From the NCBI RefSeq assembly GCF_002929305.1, contig NZ_PJIO01000009.1, positions 1 through 64,000 of the forward strand: a stretch of 64,000 nucleotides of DNA, written 5' to 3'. Below, in pieces: positions 7,153 to 16,878 of the stretch. Source of the DNA: Arthrobacter sp. GMC3 (GTDB lineage Bacteria > Actinomycetota > Actinomycetes > Actinomycetales > Micrococcaceae). The position numbers and the translations under genes were made by a program. Numbering within the stretch: position 1 is the first letter of the stretch; each line of letters opens with the position of its first letter. The notes under the pieces were generated by a model that saw only the letters and a list, made by a program, of their open reading frames with translations, searched no databases and had not been told where the DNA came from.

Positions 7153-8513
7153 AACTTTTGGCGCCCGGATACCGCACCGGCCCAGCGTTGGCGTTTGGCA
7201 GGATCCGCCAGCTCACTGCCGCTGGCGGTTAGCAAGTCCGCCATGGTTTGCTGTGCACGCAGAACGGTGAAGGATACGTCGCCGTCGTCCTCAAAAGTGG
7301 CCCCGTAAACGGGTGGTTCCTGAATCGAGTTGTAGGTGAATGGGGTGCTGGCGTAGTAGGCGCCCGTGTCCAACAAGGCGACGACGTCACCTGGTTCCAG
7401 AAGCGGCAGCGGCCGGTCTCTTGCCACCATGTCGCCGGCGAAACAGCACGGTCCGGCAATGTCTTGGCCCACGGGGTTCCCGGATTTCTCTTTGCCATCG
7501 GGACCGTGGGCAGTTACGCGCAGCGGCCAGGCATGCGGCATGAATACTGTACGGGTTGCCACATTGGCGCCGGCATGGGTGATGGCAATGTGCTGGCCAC
7601 CGGACACTTTCGTGTATTCCACGTAGGCCGCCGTGAAGCCAAACTTCGCCAAAATGCTCCGCCCAAATTCGGTGACTAGGGCGAAGTCTCCATTGAGCAG
7701 CGCCGGAACCGTTTCGCGCAGATGGTCCACATACGCCGAAAAGTTGGAAAGCGCACTATCGCTTTGAAAGTCCACCGGAAGGCCGCCGCCGATGTCAATG
7801 GTAGTAACTTGCTGGCGGCCAATGTGGTTGTTGATCTCCTGCGCCAACGCCACGATTTTGGCAACCCCTGCGGCCATCAGCGGTAGCGGACAGCCCTGTG
7901 AGCCAACATGGGCGTGGAGGCGGTTCAGGCTGGGATTCCCGGCGTAGGCGGCTAGGAGCGCTTCACGGTTACCTGGATCTTCTAGCGCTACCCCGAATTT
8001 TGAATGGGATCCGGCTGTGCTCATCTCTGCAATGGCCCCCACCCCGATCTGGGGGTTGATCCGGAAACCCAGCGGTGAGGAGCTCGGAGACTGCTCTACT
8101 ATGCGCTGTATGCGCTCAAATTCCTGGAAATTGTCGATATTCAGGGCGACGCCAAGTGCCAACGCCTTGCGCAGTTCGCGCACCGTCTTGGCCGGGGAGT
8201 CAAAAACGATGCTCTCCGGCTCGAAGCCCGCGGCCAACGCTTGGGCCAACTCGCCCTCGCTGGCCACCTCACATCCCAAGCCAAGGTCACGCAATCCGGC
8301 CAAGACCGGAACAATGGAGTTCGCCTTAGCGGCAAATGCATGCAAGACATTCACCGTCTCCGGGAAGGCACGCTTCAAGGTGCTGACATTTTCGGCTAGC
8401 GCGTCGACGTCAATGAACGCCGCGAGCGGGACGTTTTCCGGATCGAGTAACCCTCGGGCTATGGCCGCCTGCAAGATGGCTTCCCTGCGCGCCGCCGGAT
8501 TTGAGCTAATCAT
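7149..8513 (-). CDS. fold-III PLP-dependent decarboxylase homologue, substrate unknown
   Basis: A protein of 454 residues with the alanine racemase/diaminopimelate decarboxylase architecture. The PLP lysine is K63 in FAAKAN, then HVGSQG, the phosphate loop DIGGGLPVDF and a C-terminal beta domain. Two substrate-binding signatures of true diaminopimelate decarboxylase are changed: CESGD reads CFAGD (near residue 355), and the RPALYGA-type segment reads FMPHAWPL. It should not be called lysA. It may act on another amino acid or be a Y4yA-like enzyme. It stands alone, divergent from the response regulator with 194 bp between. The start is ATG at 8513. Confidence 0.8.
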   Translation of the reverse strand: MISSNPAARREAILQAAIARGLLDPENVPLAAFIDVDALAENVSTLKRAFPETVNVLHAFAAKANSIVPVLAGLRDLGLGCEVASEGELAQALAAGFEPESIVFDSPAKTVRELRKALALGVALNIDNFQEFERIQRIVEQSPSSSPLGFRINPQIGVGAIAEMSTAGSHSKFGVALEDPGNREALLAAYAGNPSLNRLHAHVGSQGCPLPLMAAGVAKIVALAQEINNHIGRQQVTTIDIGGGLPVDFQSDSALSNFSAYVDHLRETVPALLNGDFALVTEFGRSILAKFGFTAAYVEYTKVSGGQHIAITHAGANVATRTVFMPHAWPLRVTAHGPDGKEKSGNPVGQDIAGPCCFAGDMVARDRPLPLLEPGDVVALLDTGAYYASTPFTYNSIQEPPVYGATFEDDGDVSFTVLRAQQTMADLLTASGSELADPAKRQRWAGAVSGRQKF

Positions 8514-8707
8514 GAGTCGTTTGTTCTCTACTTTCGGTGCCGTAACGGTGGTTCCTACCCCGTGCCTGAAACTCTAGGGAAATCCAGGCCAAAACGTATC
8601 CGCCCTCAGGGATGATCTTTCGGTCGGCCACGCGATTTACCGACCATTTTTCAGGCAATTCGTGGCATGATTCAAGAGCCGGAGCGATTGAAAAAGGGGA
8701 CCTACCC

Positions 8708-9382
8708 GTGCGTGAGCCCACCATGGATTATCAGAGCCGGGAAACGAATGCCCTGACGGTAGGTGGGCAAGGCGGTGAAACGGCCACCACCATATTGCTG
8801 GTCGAGGACCACGCCATCATGCGGCTGGGCCTGCGAACCGTGTTGGGAGCCCAACCCGACATGCGGATCGTTGGGGAAGCGTCAACGGGGCCGCAGACGC
8901 TTGCGGCCGTTGCCGCCCACAACCCGGATCTGGTGATTATCCCCCTCCGGCTTGGCGGAGAATTGAGGGGCGTGGAACTGTGCCGAGAAATCAAGGGTGG
9001 TCTAAACGCGCCGCTGGTGATGATCTACACGTCGTACAACTCCCCCCAGGATTCATCGTCTGCATATCTTTCCGGCGCAGATAGTTTCCTGCATAAGGGG
9101 GAACGGGCCAGCCGCCTGCTGGACACCGTCCGTGCCACTGCAGCAGGCAAGAAGGTGTGGATTGTCGGCTCGGAGAACACCGCCCAGATTGAGTTTCTTG
9201 AAGGTCAAGTGGCAAACTCCAAAATCACGTCCCGCGAACGGGAAATCCTCGGATTCATGCTCCAGCGCTTTACAAATGCCGAAATTGCCAACGAACTCTT
9301 CATCGAGGTGCCCACGGTCAAGTCTCATGTGAGCAGCATTCTGGCGAAACTGGGTATTCGTAGCCGCCTGGATCTCTTCTAG
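8708..9382 (+). CDS. LuxR-type response regulator with a degenerate receiver domain
   Basis: From the GTG at 8708 (AAAGGGGA seven bases upstream) the protein has 224 residues. An N-terminal receiver domain starts at ILLVEDHAIMR with the acidic pair intact, and keeps the Thr (YTSY) and Lys (LHKGE). The phosphoacceptor position reads IIPLR, with Pro79 in place of Asp. The C-terminus is a LuxR/NarL helix-turn-helix: TSREREILGFML, NAEIANELFIEVPTVKSHVSSILAKLGIRSR. No histidine kinase is nearby. It is likely to act without phosphorylation, as atypical receivers do, or to sense another signal. Its target genes are unknown. Confidence 0.88.
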   Translation: MREPTMDYQSRETNALTVGGQGGETATTILLVEDHAIMRLGLRTVLGAQPDMRIVGEASTGPQTLAAVAAHNPDLVIIPLRLGGELRGVELCREIKGGLNAPLVMIYTSYNSPQDSSSAYLSGADSFLHKGERASRLLDTVRATAAGKKVWIVGSENTAQIEFLEGQVANSKITSREREILGFMLQRFTNAEIANELFIEVPTVKSHVSSILAKLGIRSRLDLF

Positions 9383-9397
9383 TGCATGCCCGTCCCG

Positions 9398-9892
9398 TTA
9401 CCGGCGGCCGACGGATCCCAGCTCGAGCAGGATTTCCGGGGACCGGGCCCTCCGCCATCCCGTGGTGTCAACCGTGAGTGGCTTGGCGCAGCCGACACAC
9501 CAATCGGCGTGTTCAGCTTCCTCGCCGCACCGCATGCAGTAGATCCGCAGTGCCTGGCCCGCAACCGGCGGTGTGGTGTGCCTGCGTCCCCATAGTCCCA
9601 GGGCATGAAGAACAGGAAGCGTGTCGGCTCCTTTGTCAGTCATAACGTATTCCATCCGCTTCCGGGTGGTGCCAGCGTATGGCTCCTTGCTCAACAGGCC
9701 CTGCTCCACGAGCACCGACAAGCGTCTGCTGAGGACAGTGTCTGCAATCTCCAGCGCAGCCTTCAAGGTGTCAAAACGGCGATTGCCCGTGAACACCTCC
9801 CGGAGGATGAGCACAACCCAGGGATCCCCCAGCACATCAAGGCTGCGTGCAATGGGACATGCCTGCCCGGTCCATTCCGATCTCAACGCCAT
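9398..9892 (-). CDS. HxlR-family winged-helix regulator with C-terminal zinc ribbon
   Basis: A protein of 164 residues. Residues 10-105 are a typical HxlR domain with the conserved redox-sensitive type Cys12 (CPIARSLDVLGDPW), RFDTLKAAL and LSRRLSVLVEQGLL. The tail adds two CxxC pairs (C119/C122 and C132/C135), a likely small zinc ribbon or a second redox site. HxlR proteins usually repress a divergent gene in response to electrophiles, oxidants or drugs. Here the divergent gene is the EamA exporter, and a CTATC/GATAG dyad (9951-9965) lies between them. Confidence 0.88.
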   Translation of the reverse strand: MALRSEWTGQACPIARSLDVLGDPWVVLILREVFTGNRRFDTLKAALEIADTVLSRRLSVLVEQGLLSKEPYAGTTRKRMEYVMTDKGADTLPVLHALGLWGRRHTTPPVAGQALRIYCMRCGEEAEHADWCVGCAKPLTVDTTGWRRARSPEILLELGSVGRR

Positions 9893-9950
9893 ACGCTCTC
9901 CCGTTCCCGCCGCGGAGATTGCACCGCCGCGTTGCTTGAAGCCAATGTTA

Positions 9951-9968
9951 CTATCTTCAGGATAGCTA
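9951..9968. promoter_or_regulatory. candidate HxlR operator upstream of the EamA exporter
   Basis: CTATC (9951-9955) and GATAG (9961-9965) form a dyad around TTCAG in the 99-bp hxlR/EamA divergent region, followed by another small palindrome TAGCTA. HxlR-family operators are often short AT-rich dyads of this kind. Binding is inferred from position only. Confidence 0.45.
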
Positions 9969-9991
9969 TATTTTTATCGGGAAGGCCCACC

Positions 9992-10897
9992 ATGGCGGTT
10001 CGAAGCGGTACCCAGACATTGCCCACCCTGGCGGGACTTGCCGTGGTGGTCCTTTGGTCCAGTGCGTTCCCCGCCATCCGCGTTGCCTCACCGGAACTGG
10101 GTGTCATTGGGCTCTCCTTTGTCCGCCTGGTGGTAGCCGCGGCTGCCCTCCTGGCCATTGCGCCTTTCCTGAAGGTTCGCATCCCCGCAGCCCGTGACTT
10201 GCCCCTCATCCTCGCCTGCGCCTTTTTCGGCATGACAGCCTACCAACTGCTCCTGAACTGGGGTGAACTCTATGTCCCGGCAGGCACCGCCAGCATCATT
10301 GTGGCGTCGGCGCCGCTGGTGAGTGTCGCCATTGCCGCTTACTTCTTCAAGGAGCGCCCCTCCGGAATCAAGGTGGTAGGCAGCGCGGTGGCCATAGCCG
10401 GCGTGGTCCTTGTTTGCCTGGCACGGACCGGCCTGAGCATGTCCACGGCCGTCTGGATCATCATTGCCGCCACCGTTGTCCAGGGCATCTATCACCCCTT
10501 GACCAAGCCCCTGCTGCGAAAGTACACGGGTTTGGAGGTGGCCACCTACGGGATGGTTTTCGGAACGGTCATGACTTTGCCGTTCGTCCCCTTCGGCATG
10601 GACAGGCTATTCTCCGCCGACGGACCCGCCTGGCTTTCGGCCATCTACCTTGGCTTGTTTCCGTCGGCCCTGGGATTTGTCTTGTGGGGTTTCGCCGTGT
10701 CCCGGTTGAGTGTCACAGCGTCCACGTCGCTGCTCTACCTTGTCCCGCCAGTAGCCGTATTGATTTCCTTCCTCTGGCTGGGCGAGGTGCCGGTCGCCAG
10801 CGAATTGACAGGCGGTGCAGTGGTCATTCTTGGGGTAGTCCTTGTCAGCCAGGGTGAGCGAATCCGCAACCATCTGCGGGTAGCATCAATGAAGTGA
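9992..10897 (+). CDS. EamA/DMT-family exporter
   Basis: The ATG at 9992, preceded by GGGAAGG at a six-base spacing, gives 301 residues with about ten hydrophobic segments and two EamA repeats (WSSAFPAIRV in the first, LGLFPSALGFVLWGFAVSRL in the second). The family moves amino acids, purines or other metabolites out of the cell; the cargo cannot be told. Its stop overlaps the GTG of the SARP-type regulator (GTGA at 10894-10897), so the two are translationally coupled. Confidence 0.9.
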   Translation: MAVRSGTQTLPTLAGLAVVVLWSSAFPAIRVASPELGVIGLSFVRLVVAAAALLAIAPFLKVRIPAARDLPLILACAFFGMTAYQLLLNWGELYVPAGTASIIVASAPLVSVAIAAYFFKERPSGIKVVGSAVAIAGVVLVCLARTGLSMSTAVWIIIAATVVQGIYHPLTKPLLRKYTGLEVATYGMVFGTVMTLPFVPFGMDRLFSADGPAWLSAIYLGLFPSALGFVLWGFAVSRLSVTASTSLLYLVPPVAVLISFLWLGEVPVASELTGGAVVILGVVLVSQGERIRNHLRVASMK

Positions 10898-13800
10898 ATT
10901 CCGTTTCCGCACCCGAGCTCAAACTGCATCTTTTTGGCGGCGTCACGCTCGGATCCACGGCGTTGCCGGGTCCCCGTGCGAAGGCCCTGATTCTGGCTCT
11001 TGCCTTGTCCCACGGCCGGCCCGTGAGCGCGGCCTCCCTCATTGAGGACGTATGGGGCTCTGACGCCCCGGCCAGTGCAAGCACCGCGTTGCACACCATG
11101 GTTTCGCGGATCCGCACCAGCCAGTGGCACGGGCTGATCACCTCAACGGACACCGGGTATGCCTTGGGGATTGAACCTTTGTACATTGACTTTTGGGCCG
11201 CGGAATCCTTGCTTGCCGAGGCCCGGGCCAATCTGGCGGATCCCACGCAAGCGTTGGAACTTCTGGCAATGGCCAGGGACCTCACGGCCAGCGAAGCCGC
11301 TGCCGGGACGGCAAACTCACCGGTACTGGATGATTTCCGCCAGCGTACCGCCCGACAGCGAAACGTGCTGGCCCGGCTGGGCGCACAGGCACTCACCGCT
11401 GCCGGTGACCATGGCGCCGCGGCCGCGGCCCTGGGCGAACTGGCCGATGCGTCTCCACTCGATGAGCCTCTGCAACGGGAGTATCTGCTGGCCCTGAGCG
11501 CCAGCGGCCAGGCGAACAAGGCCTTATTGGCCTACGACCTGCTGCGGCGCAGGCTCCGCCGGAATCTTGGCACCGATCCCTCTCCCGAACTCGTGGCACT
11601 GCATGTCCGCCTCTTGAAAGAGACCTCCGACGCCGGAACCCCGCTATCTGTGGTCAGCGCCGCAGACGCTCGCGCACCCGAACAAGCAGGCGGTGCCCAG
11701 CCTGCCCGGCGGACTCAATCACCGCATTCCTTCGGCCTGCGTGCGGCCCCCAACCAGCTCTTGGGCCGCGAAGCGGACATTTCAGGCGTTGAGGAACTCA
11801 TGGGTGCCGGGCGCCTGACCACCATTTTGGGCGTCGGTGGATTGGGCAAAACGCGTATGGCCCTGGAGTTGGCGAACAGGTCGGCCGCCCGTTCCATCGT
11901 CTCAGTCATGGTGGTGGAATTGGCCGGTATTCGCACCCCCGAGGACATGTGGCTGGCGCTGGCAGAAAGTGCCGGCATTCGGGAAGCCCGCACCATCCGA
12001 ACGCTACAGGGAACCCCGCAGATTCATGACCTGCGCACACGTACCTTGCAGCGTCTGGCGGATTACCCGGCCTTGCTGGTCATGGATAATTGCGAACATT
12101 TGGTGGAGCAGGCTGCGGCCATCATCACTGAGATCCTTGGCAGCTGCGCCGTTGTTGACGTACTCACCACCAGCCGGGCGCCGCTCAACATTGCGGGCGA
12201 GCGGATCTATCAGCTTGCCCCACTGGCCACTGAAAGATCGACGACGGCCGCCCTGCCCGCCGCCGTCGCCCTCTTCCGCGACCGGGCTCTTGCCGCGCGC
12301 GGCAGCGTTCATCTGGACGACGCCGTGGTTGTCCGGCTGTGCCGACACCTTGACGGGCTGCCGCTAGCTCTTGAATTGGCCGCCGCCAAGGTTCGGCTGA
12401 TGAGTGTTGAAGAAATTGAGAACCGGCTCGCCAGCCGTTTTGACCTCCTGGTGAACACGGACAGGTCTGCCCCGGAGCGGCACCGCACCCTGACGGCCGT
12501 GATCGAATGGAGCTGGAATCTTTTGGCCCCGGATGAACAGACGGTGATGCGGCGGCTGTCCCGGTTCCCCAGCGGTTTCTCCCTCGCCGCGGCGCGTGAG
12601 ACCGCGGGCACCGTTGCAACCCTCGAGGGCCACATGTTGTCCGCGGCCGCAGTGGAAGCGGCCGTGGAGGCGCTCATCAACCAGTCGCTGGTCCTGGCCG
12701 AAGATGACCCCACCACCGGTTTTGTGCGGTTCCGCATGCTGGAAACGGTCCGTGAGTTCGCCGCGCTCCGGCTTGGCGACGCGGGCGAGGAAGCCGCCGT
12801 CGAACAAGCAATGACGGCCTGGGCGGTGGCGTTTTCACTCCGAGCCTTGGCAAGCAATGCCGGGCCCAGGCAGTTGGAAACGATTCGTTTGGTCACGGCC
12901 GAGCAAGAAAACCTGCTTCACGTACTGCGCACGGCCATGGGTGCCCCCAGCGACGCCCCTGACAGGGCTGGAAACGTATACGCCATCTTCGGTTCGCTGG
13001 CTAGCTACTGGTCCCAACGCGGCATGCACGGGGAGGTGTTCACCCTGGCCGAGCAGATCATGGCCGCCACGGCAGACTACGTGCCCGTTCCGCACACCGT
13101 TAACGCCGCCGTGTTCTCCCAGTCCGTTATTGGTGTGACCACCATGATTTTCAACCTGCGCAAAGGTGCCGCATCGCGGGCCCGCCTGCGCCGGATCCAG
13201 CGCGCCGGGCTCGTTCTTGAGCCGCGGATGGACGTGATGTTGCGTCTGATCCTGGCGGCCGGCAACGAACCGAAGACCATGGCGCTTTTGGCGCAATTGC
13301 GCCGGGACCCGAACGACGAGGTGGCGGCGCTTGCGATGCTCTTCAGCGGCCTGTGGGCGGAGAATACTGGCGATCCGCAGCTAGCTATCGGCTTCGCAGA
13401 AGGCTCGTACGTGCTGTCAAAGAAACTACAAGACACCTGGACTGCGGGCTCGGCCGCCGACAACGCCGCACAACTCCACAGCCAAAGCGGCCACCCAGAG
13501 GCGGCCCTGCTCTGGGCCCAACGCGCCATAGACCACCTCTCGATGGTGGGCGCCGATCCCGACGTGCGCACGGCCACCCTGACACTGGCGCTTAACCATG
13601 CAGCCCTGGGGCAGGCGGAACAGGCCCAGCAGGCCCTCGAGTCAGTCAAGACCATGCCGCCAGTGGGCGAATTCCAATCCGATCTACTGATGTTGGAGAC
13701 GGCCGCAAGTGCGGAAACCGCCTTCGCAGCGGGAGATACCAACGACGGGCTTCGGCTGTACCGTTCACTTGGAAAGCCGACGCAAAGTCGACGCAATGAA

Positions 13801-14253
13801 GGTCCCATGGGCCTGATTGCGGCATCCGCTCAGATTTGTGCCGAATTGCAATTCAACCCGAAGGCGACAACGGATGCCGGGATTGTTCGGGCCGCCAAAC
13901 GTCTACGCCAGGCCAGCATAGCCACCATCCGGATAGCGCCGACCGTGGTTGACCGGCCCGTCCAGGGCACCTGCGCACTTGCTGTTGGTGCGTGGCACAC
14001 ACGGTCGGCGGAACCGGGAACCCAGCGCGCCGCCGTCGGGCTCGAACTGCTGGTCATGGCAGAAATCCTGGCGAGCCGACAGGACGAAGCCGTGCTGCTC
14101 CGGCACCGGCACGAGGAGGCCGCCGTCGCACGGCATGGCGCGGAGGCCCTGGCAAACGCAAAAAGTTCGGTGGCCGGCTATGTCAAGGACAAGGCACAGG
14201 CCACCGAACTGTTGATGAAGCTGCTTACCGACCCGTCACTGCGGGGCCGCTAA
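10894..14253 (+). CDS. SARP/AfsR-like transcriptional regulator with BTAD, NB-ARC and TPR-like regions
   Basis: A protein of 1119 residues. Residues 8-90 form an OmpR-type winged helix (KLHLFGGVTLG, LIEDVWG, LHTMVSRIR). Residues 95-245 are a bacterial transcriptional activation domain. From 285 an NB-ARC ATPase follows, with Walker A GVGGLGKT (about 312-319), Walker B LLVMDNCEH (about 393-401) and the LTTSR sensor. The C-terminal 450 residues are Ala-rich helical repeats, probably TPR-like. This is the AfsR/large SARP layout; such activators bind direct heptamer repeats 11 bp apart. Three such repeats lie upstream of the neighbouring drrA-like gene. The start GTG overlaps the EamA stop, and the 3' end overlaps drrB by four bases. 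Confidence 0.9.
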   Translation: MNSVSAPELKLHLFGGVTLGSTALPGPRAKALILALALSHGRPVSAASLIEDVWGSDAPASASTALHTMVSRIRTSQWHGLITSTDTGYALGIEPLYIDFWAAESLLAEARANLADPTQALELLAMARDLTASEAAAGTANSPVLDDFRQRTARQRNVLARLGAQALTAAGDHGAAAAALGELADASPLDEPLQREYLLALSASGQANKALLAYDLLRRRLRRNLGTDPSPELVALHVRLLKETSDAGTPLSVVSAADARAPEQAGGAQPARRTQSPHSFGLRAAPNQLLGREADISGVEELMGAGRLTTILGVGGLGKTRMALELANRSAARSIVSVMVVELAGIRTPEDMWLALAESAGIREARTIRTLQGTPQIHDLRTRTLQRLADYPALLVMDNCEHLVEQAAAIITEILGSCAVVDVLTTSRAPLNIAGERIYQLAPLATERSTTAALPAAVALFRDRALAARGSVHLDDAVVVRLCRHLDGLPLALELAAAKVRLMSVEEIENRLASRFDLLVNTDRSAPERHRTLTAVIEWSWNLLAPDEQTVMRRLSRFPSGFSLAAARETAGTVATLEGHMLSAAAVEAAVEALINQSLVLAEDDPTTGFVRFRMLETVREFAALRLGDAGEEAAVEQAMTAWAVAFSLRALASNAGPRQLETIRLVTAEQENLLHVLRTAMGAPSDAPDRAGNVYAIFGSLASYWSQRGMHGEVFTLAEQIMAATADYVPVPHTVNAAVFSQSVIGVTTMIFNLRKGAASRARLRRIQRAGLVLEPRMDVMLRLILAAGNEPKTMALLAQLRRDPNDEVAALAMLFSGLWAENTGDPQLAIGFAEGSYVLSKKLQDTWTAGSAADNAAQLHSQSGHPEAALLWAQRAIDHLSMVGADPDVRTATLTLALNHAALGQAEQAQQALESVKTMPPVGEFQSDLLMLETAASAETAFAAGDTNDGLRLYRSLGKPTQSRRNEGPMGLIAASAQICAELQFNPKATTDAGIVRAAKRLRQASIATIRIAPTVVDRPVQGTCALAVGAWHTRSAEPGTQRAAVGLELLVMAEILASRQDEAVLLRHRHEEAAVARHGAEALANAKSSVAGYVKDKAQATELLMKLLTDPSLRGR

Positions 14254-15064
14254 GCCTTCCGCATGTAAGCCCGGACGGTCAGCGGGGCGAAGATGGCGAC
14301 AATCACCACTGCCCCAACCACCGCCCACAGCGCCGCCATGCCGATCTGACCGGTATTGGCCAGATCACGGACCGCGGTCACCACATGGGAAACCGGGTTG
14401 ACGTTGGCGAAGGCGCGCAGCCAGGACGGCAAGCTATCGGCCGGGACGAAAGCGTTGGACAGAAACGTCAGCGGGAACAAGATGATCATGCTCATGCCCT
14501 GCACGCTGGATGCGCTGCGGGCGATGACTCCGAAGAACGCCCAGATCCAGCTGACCGACCAGGCACAGAAGATGACCAGCAGGCCCGCCAGCACCACGGC
14601 ACCGAACCCTCCGGCGGGGTGGTAGCCCATGACCCAGCCGGTGGCGAACGTCAAGGTGACGGCGATCGCGTAGCGCAAGGTATCCGTGAGCAGGGCTCCT
14701 GCCAGTGGGGCGATGCGGGCAATGGGCAGGGACTTGAAGCGATCAAATACGCCCTTGTCCATGTCCTCGCGCAGCTGCACACCCGTCACCATGGAGGTGG
14801 TGATGACCGTCTGGACCAGGATGCCGGGAATCATCAGCGGCAGGTACTGCTGGACATTGCCGGAGATGGCACCGCCAAAAATGTAAGCAAACATGAGTGT
14901 GAACAAGATGGGCTGGACGGTGACGTCGATCAGCTGTTCGGGTGTGCGCTTGATCTTCAGAAGTCCGCGCCAGGCCATGGTCAGGGTGTTTTCGAGGATT
15001 TGCCTGGGCCCCACATAGTTGCGCAGGGATCCGGTGTTGTTCAGGAGGGCTGGGGTCACTGTGC

Positions 15065-15068
<4 letters not shown>
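14250..15068 (-). CDS. ABC-2 type transporter permease, DrrB-like
   Basis: A 272-residue membrane protein with about six hydrophobic helices and the ABC-2 layout of daunorubicin-resistance permeases (FTLMFAYIFGGAI near residue 60; DKGVFDRFKSLPIAR; PLTFLSNAFVPADSLP; FANVNPVSHVVTAVRDL). It should pair with the ATPase encoded just upstream, since the two genes share ATGA. Such exporters remove drugs or secrete metabolites; the substrate is unknown. Confidence 0.92.
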
Positions 15069-16066
<998 letters not shown>

Positions 16067-16128
16067 GATCGGTTCCTTCGTTGTGAAAGGTTGTGTTTGC
16101 TTCTTGGTATCCAGTTTTCTCCCCGCCG

Positions 16129-16157
16129 CTTACATGGGGCTTACGTGGGCCTTACAT
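16129..16157 (-). promoter_or_regulatory. triple heptamer direct repeat, candidate SARP-binding site
   Basis: CTTACAT (16129-16135), CTTACGT (16140-16146) and CTTACAT (16151-16157) are separated by four-base GC spacers, an exact 11-bp period. Read on the minus strand they precede drrA. Seven-base repeats with four-base spacers are the usual SARP operator layout. The distal repeat also contains the stop codon of the broken gene next to it. Direct evidence is the sequence; regulator assignment is inference. Confidence 0.6.
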
Positions 16158-16850
16158 CCCGACCCCACGGAGGTCCTCACGGGAAACTCTGACTTCTTCC
16201 CATCCCGGTGCATCGTGAACCACAACATTGAGTTCAGGCTCCGGCAGCCCCGCTTCAACGAGCGCCAGGCGCATAAACGTCTCCGGTGGCGAGTCTGCCC
16301 CCGCGCGAATCAATTCCAGGGCAAGCCGGGCGGTGCGCAGGCCCCTGTGTCCGTGGTGCCGGGCAACCATCTGCACCAGCTCGTCGATGCTGGCGATCGC
16401 CTGGCGCGGGGAGGGAAAGTCGGGCCCGTGGCGGCACACGAGGAAATCCCCTCCCGCCACCAGATCCTGCAATGACAAGCAGGAAGCAATATCCAGCCAC
16501 GTTCGGGCCGCACTGGTGAGCCGCACGCCGTCGAACTGGAGGGTCTCCCCGACGGCAAGTGCCAGCCTATGTCCCACCACATTGACCCGCCGGGGCGCGC
16601 CCACCGACGGCGGATTGGCCAGATGGATCCGCCAGTCGTTCCCCTCCACAGACGGCAGCGGAATCCTCCATAGCTGGGCGGCTGACAGGTGACTCAGGAC
16701 GCTGAGCGGATTGGCCTCGGTGTAGGCCGCCAGGGCTGCGGCGCCTTGCAACGGCACCCCGGCCGGGATCAGTATGCCGCGCGAGATCCGGATCAAATCA
16801 CGGGCACGTGTCCGCCCCGGCGAGACACCCGCGTCTGTGGAAGCTCGGGT
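16152..16850 (-). pseudogene. truncated DUF559/AbiEi-type protein gene
   Basis: The readable frame begins FTTRASTDAGVS, continues with RDLIRISRGILIPAG and SVLSHLSAAQLWRIPLP, and stops at NVVVHDAPGW plus a short tail. This matches the N-terminal helix-turn-helix and middle part of common actinobacterial proteins that end in a DUF559 (Vsr-like) nuclease domain. That domain is missing: the frame stops at 16152, inside the heptamer repeats. At the 5' end a strong GGGGAGGT site exists but no ATG, GTG or TTG follows in frame near it. Loss at both ends suggests a remnant. A shorter expressed form from an unusual codon cannot be excluded. Confidence 0.55.
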
Positions 16851-16878
16851 GGTGAAGGACCTCCCCGTTCGGCGGGGG

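Noticed and set aside
7149..8513. Naming the PLP enzyme lysA
   Set aside because: CFAGD and loss of the RPALYGA-type segment argue against diaminopimelate as substrate.
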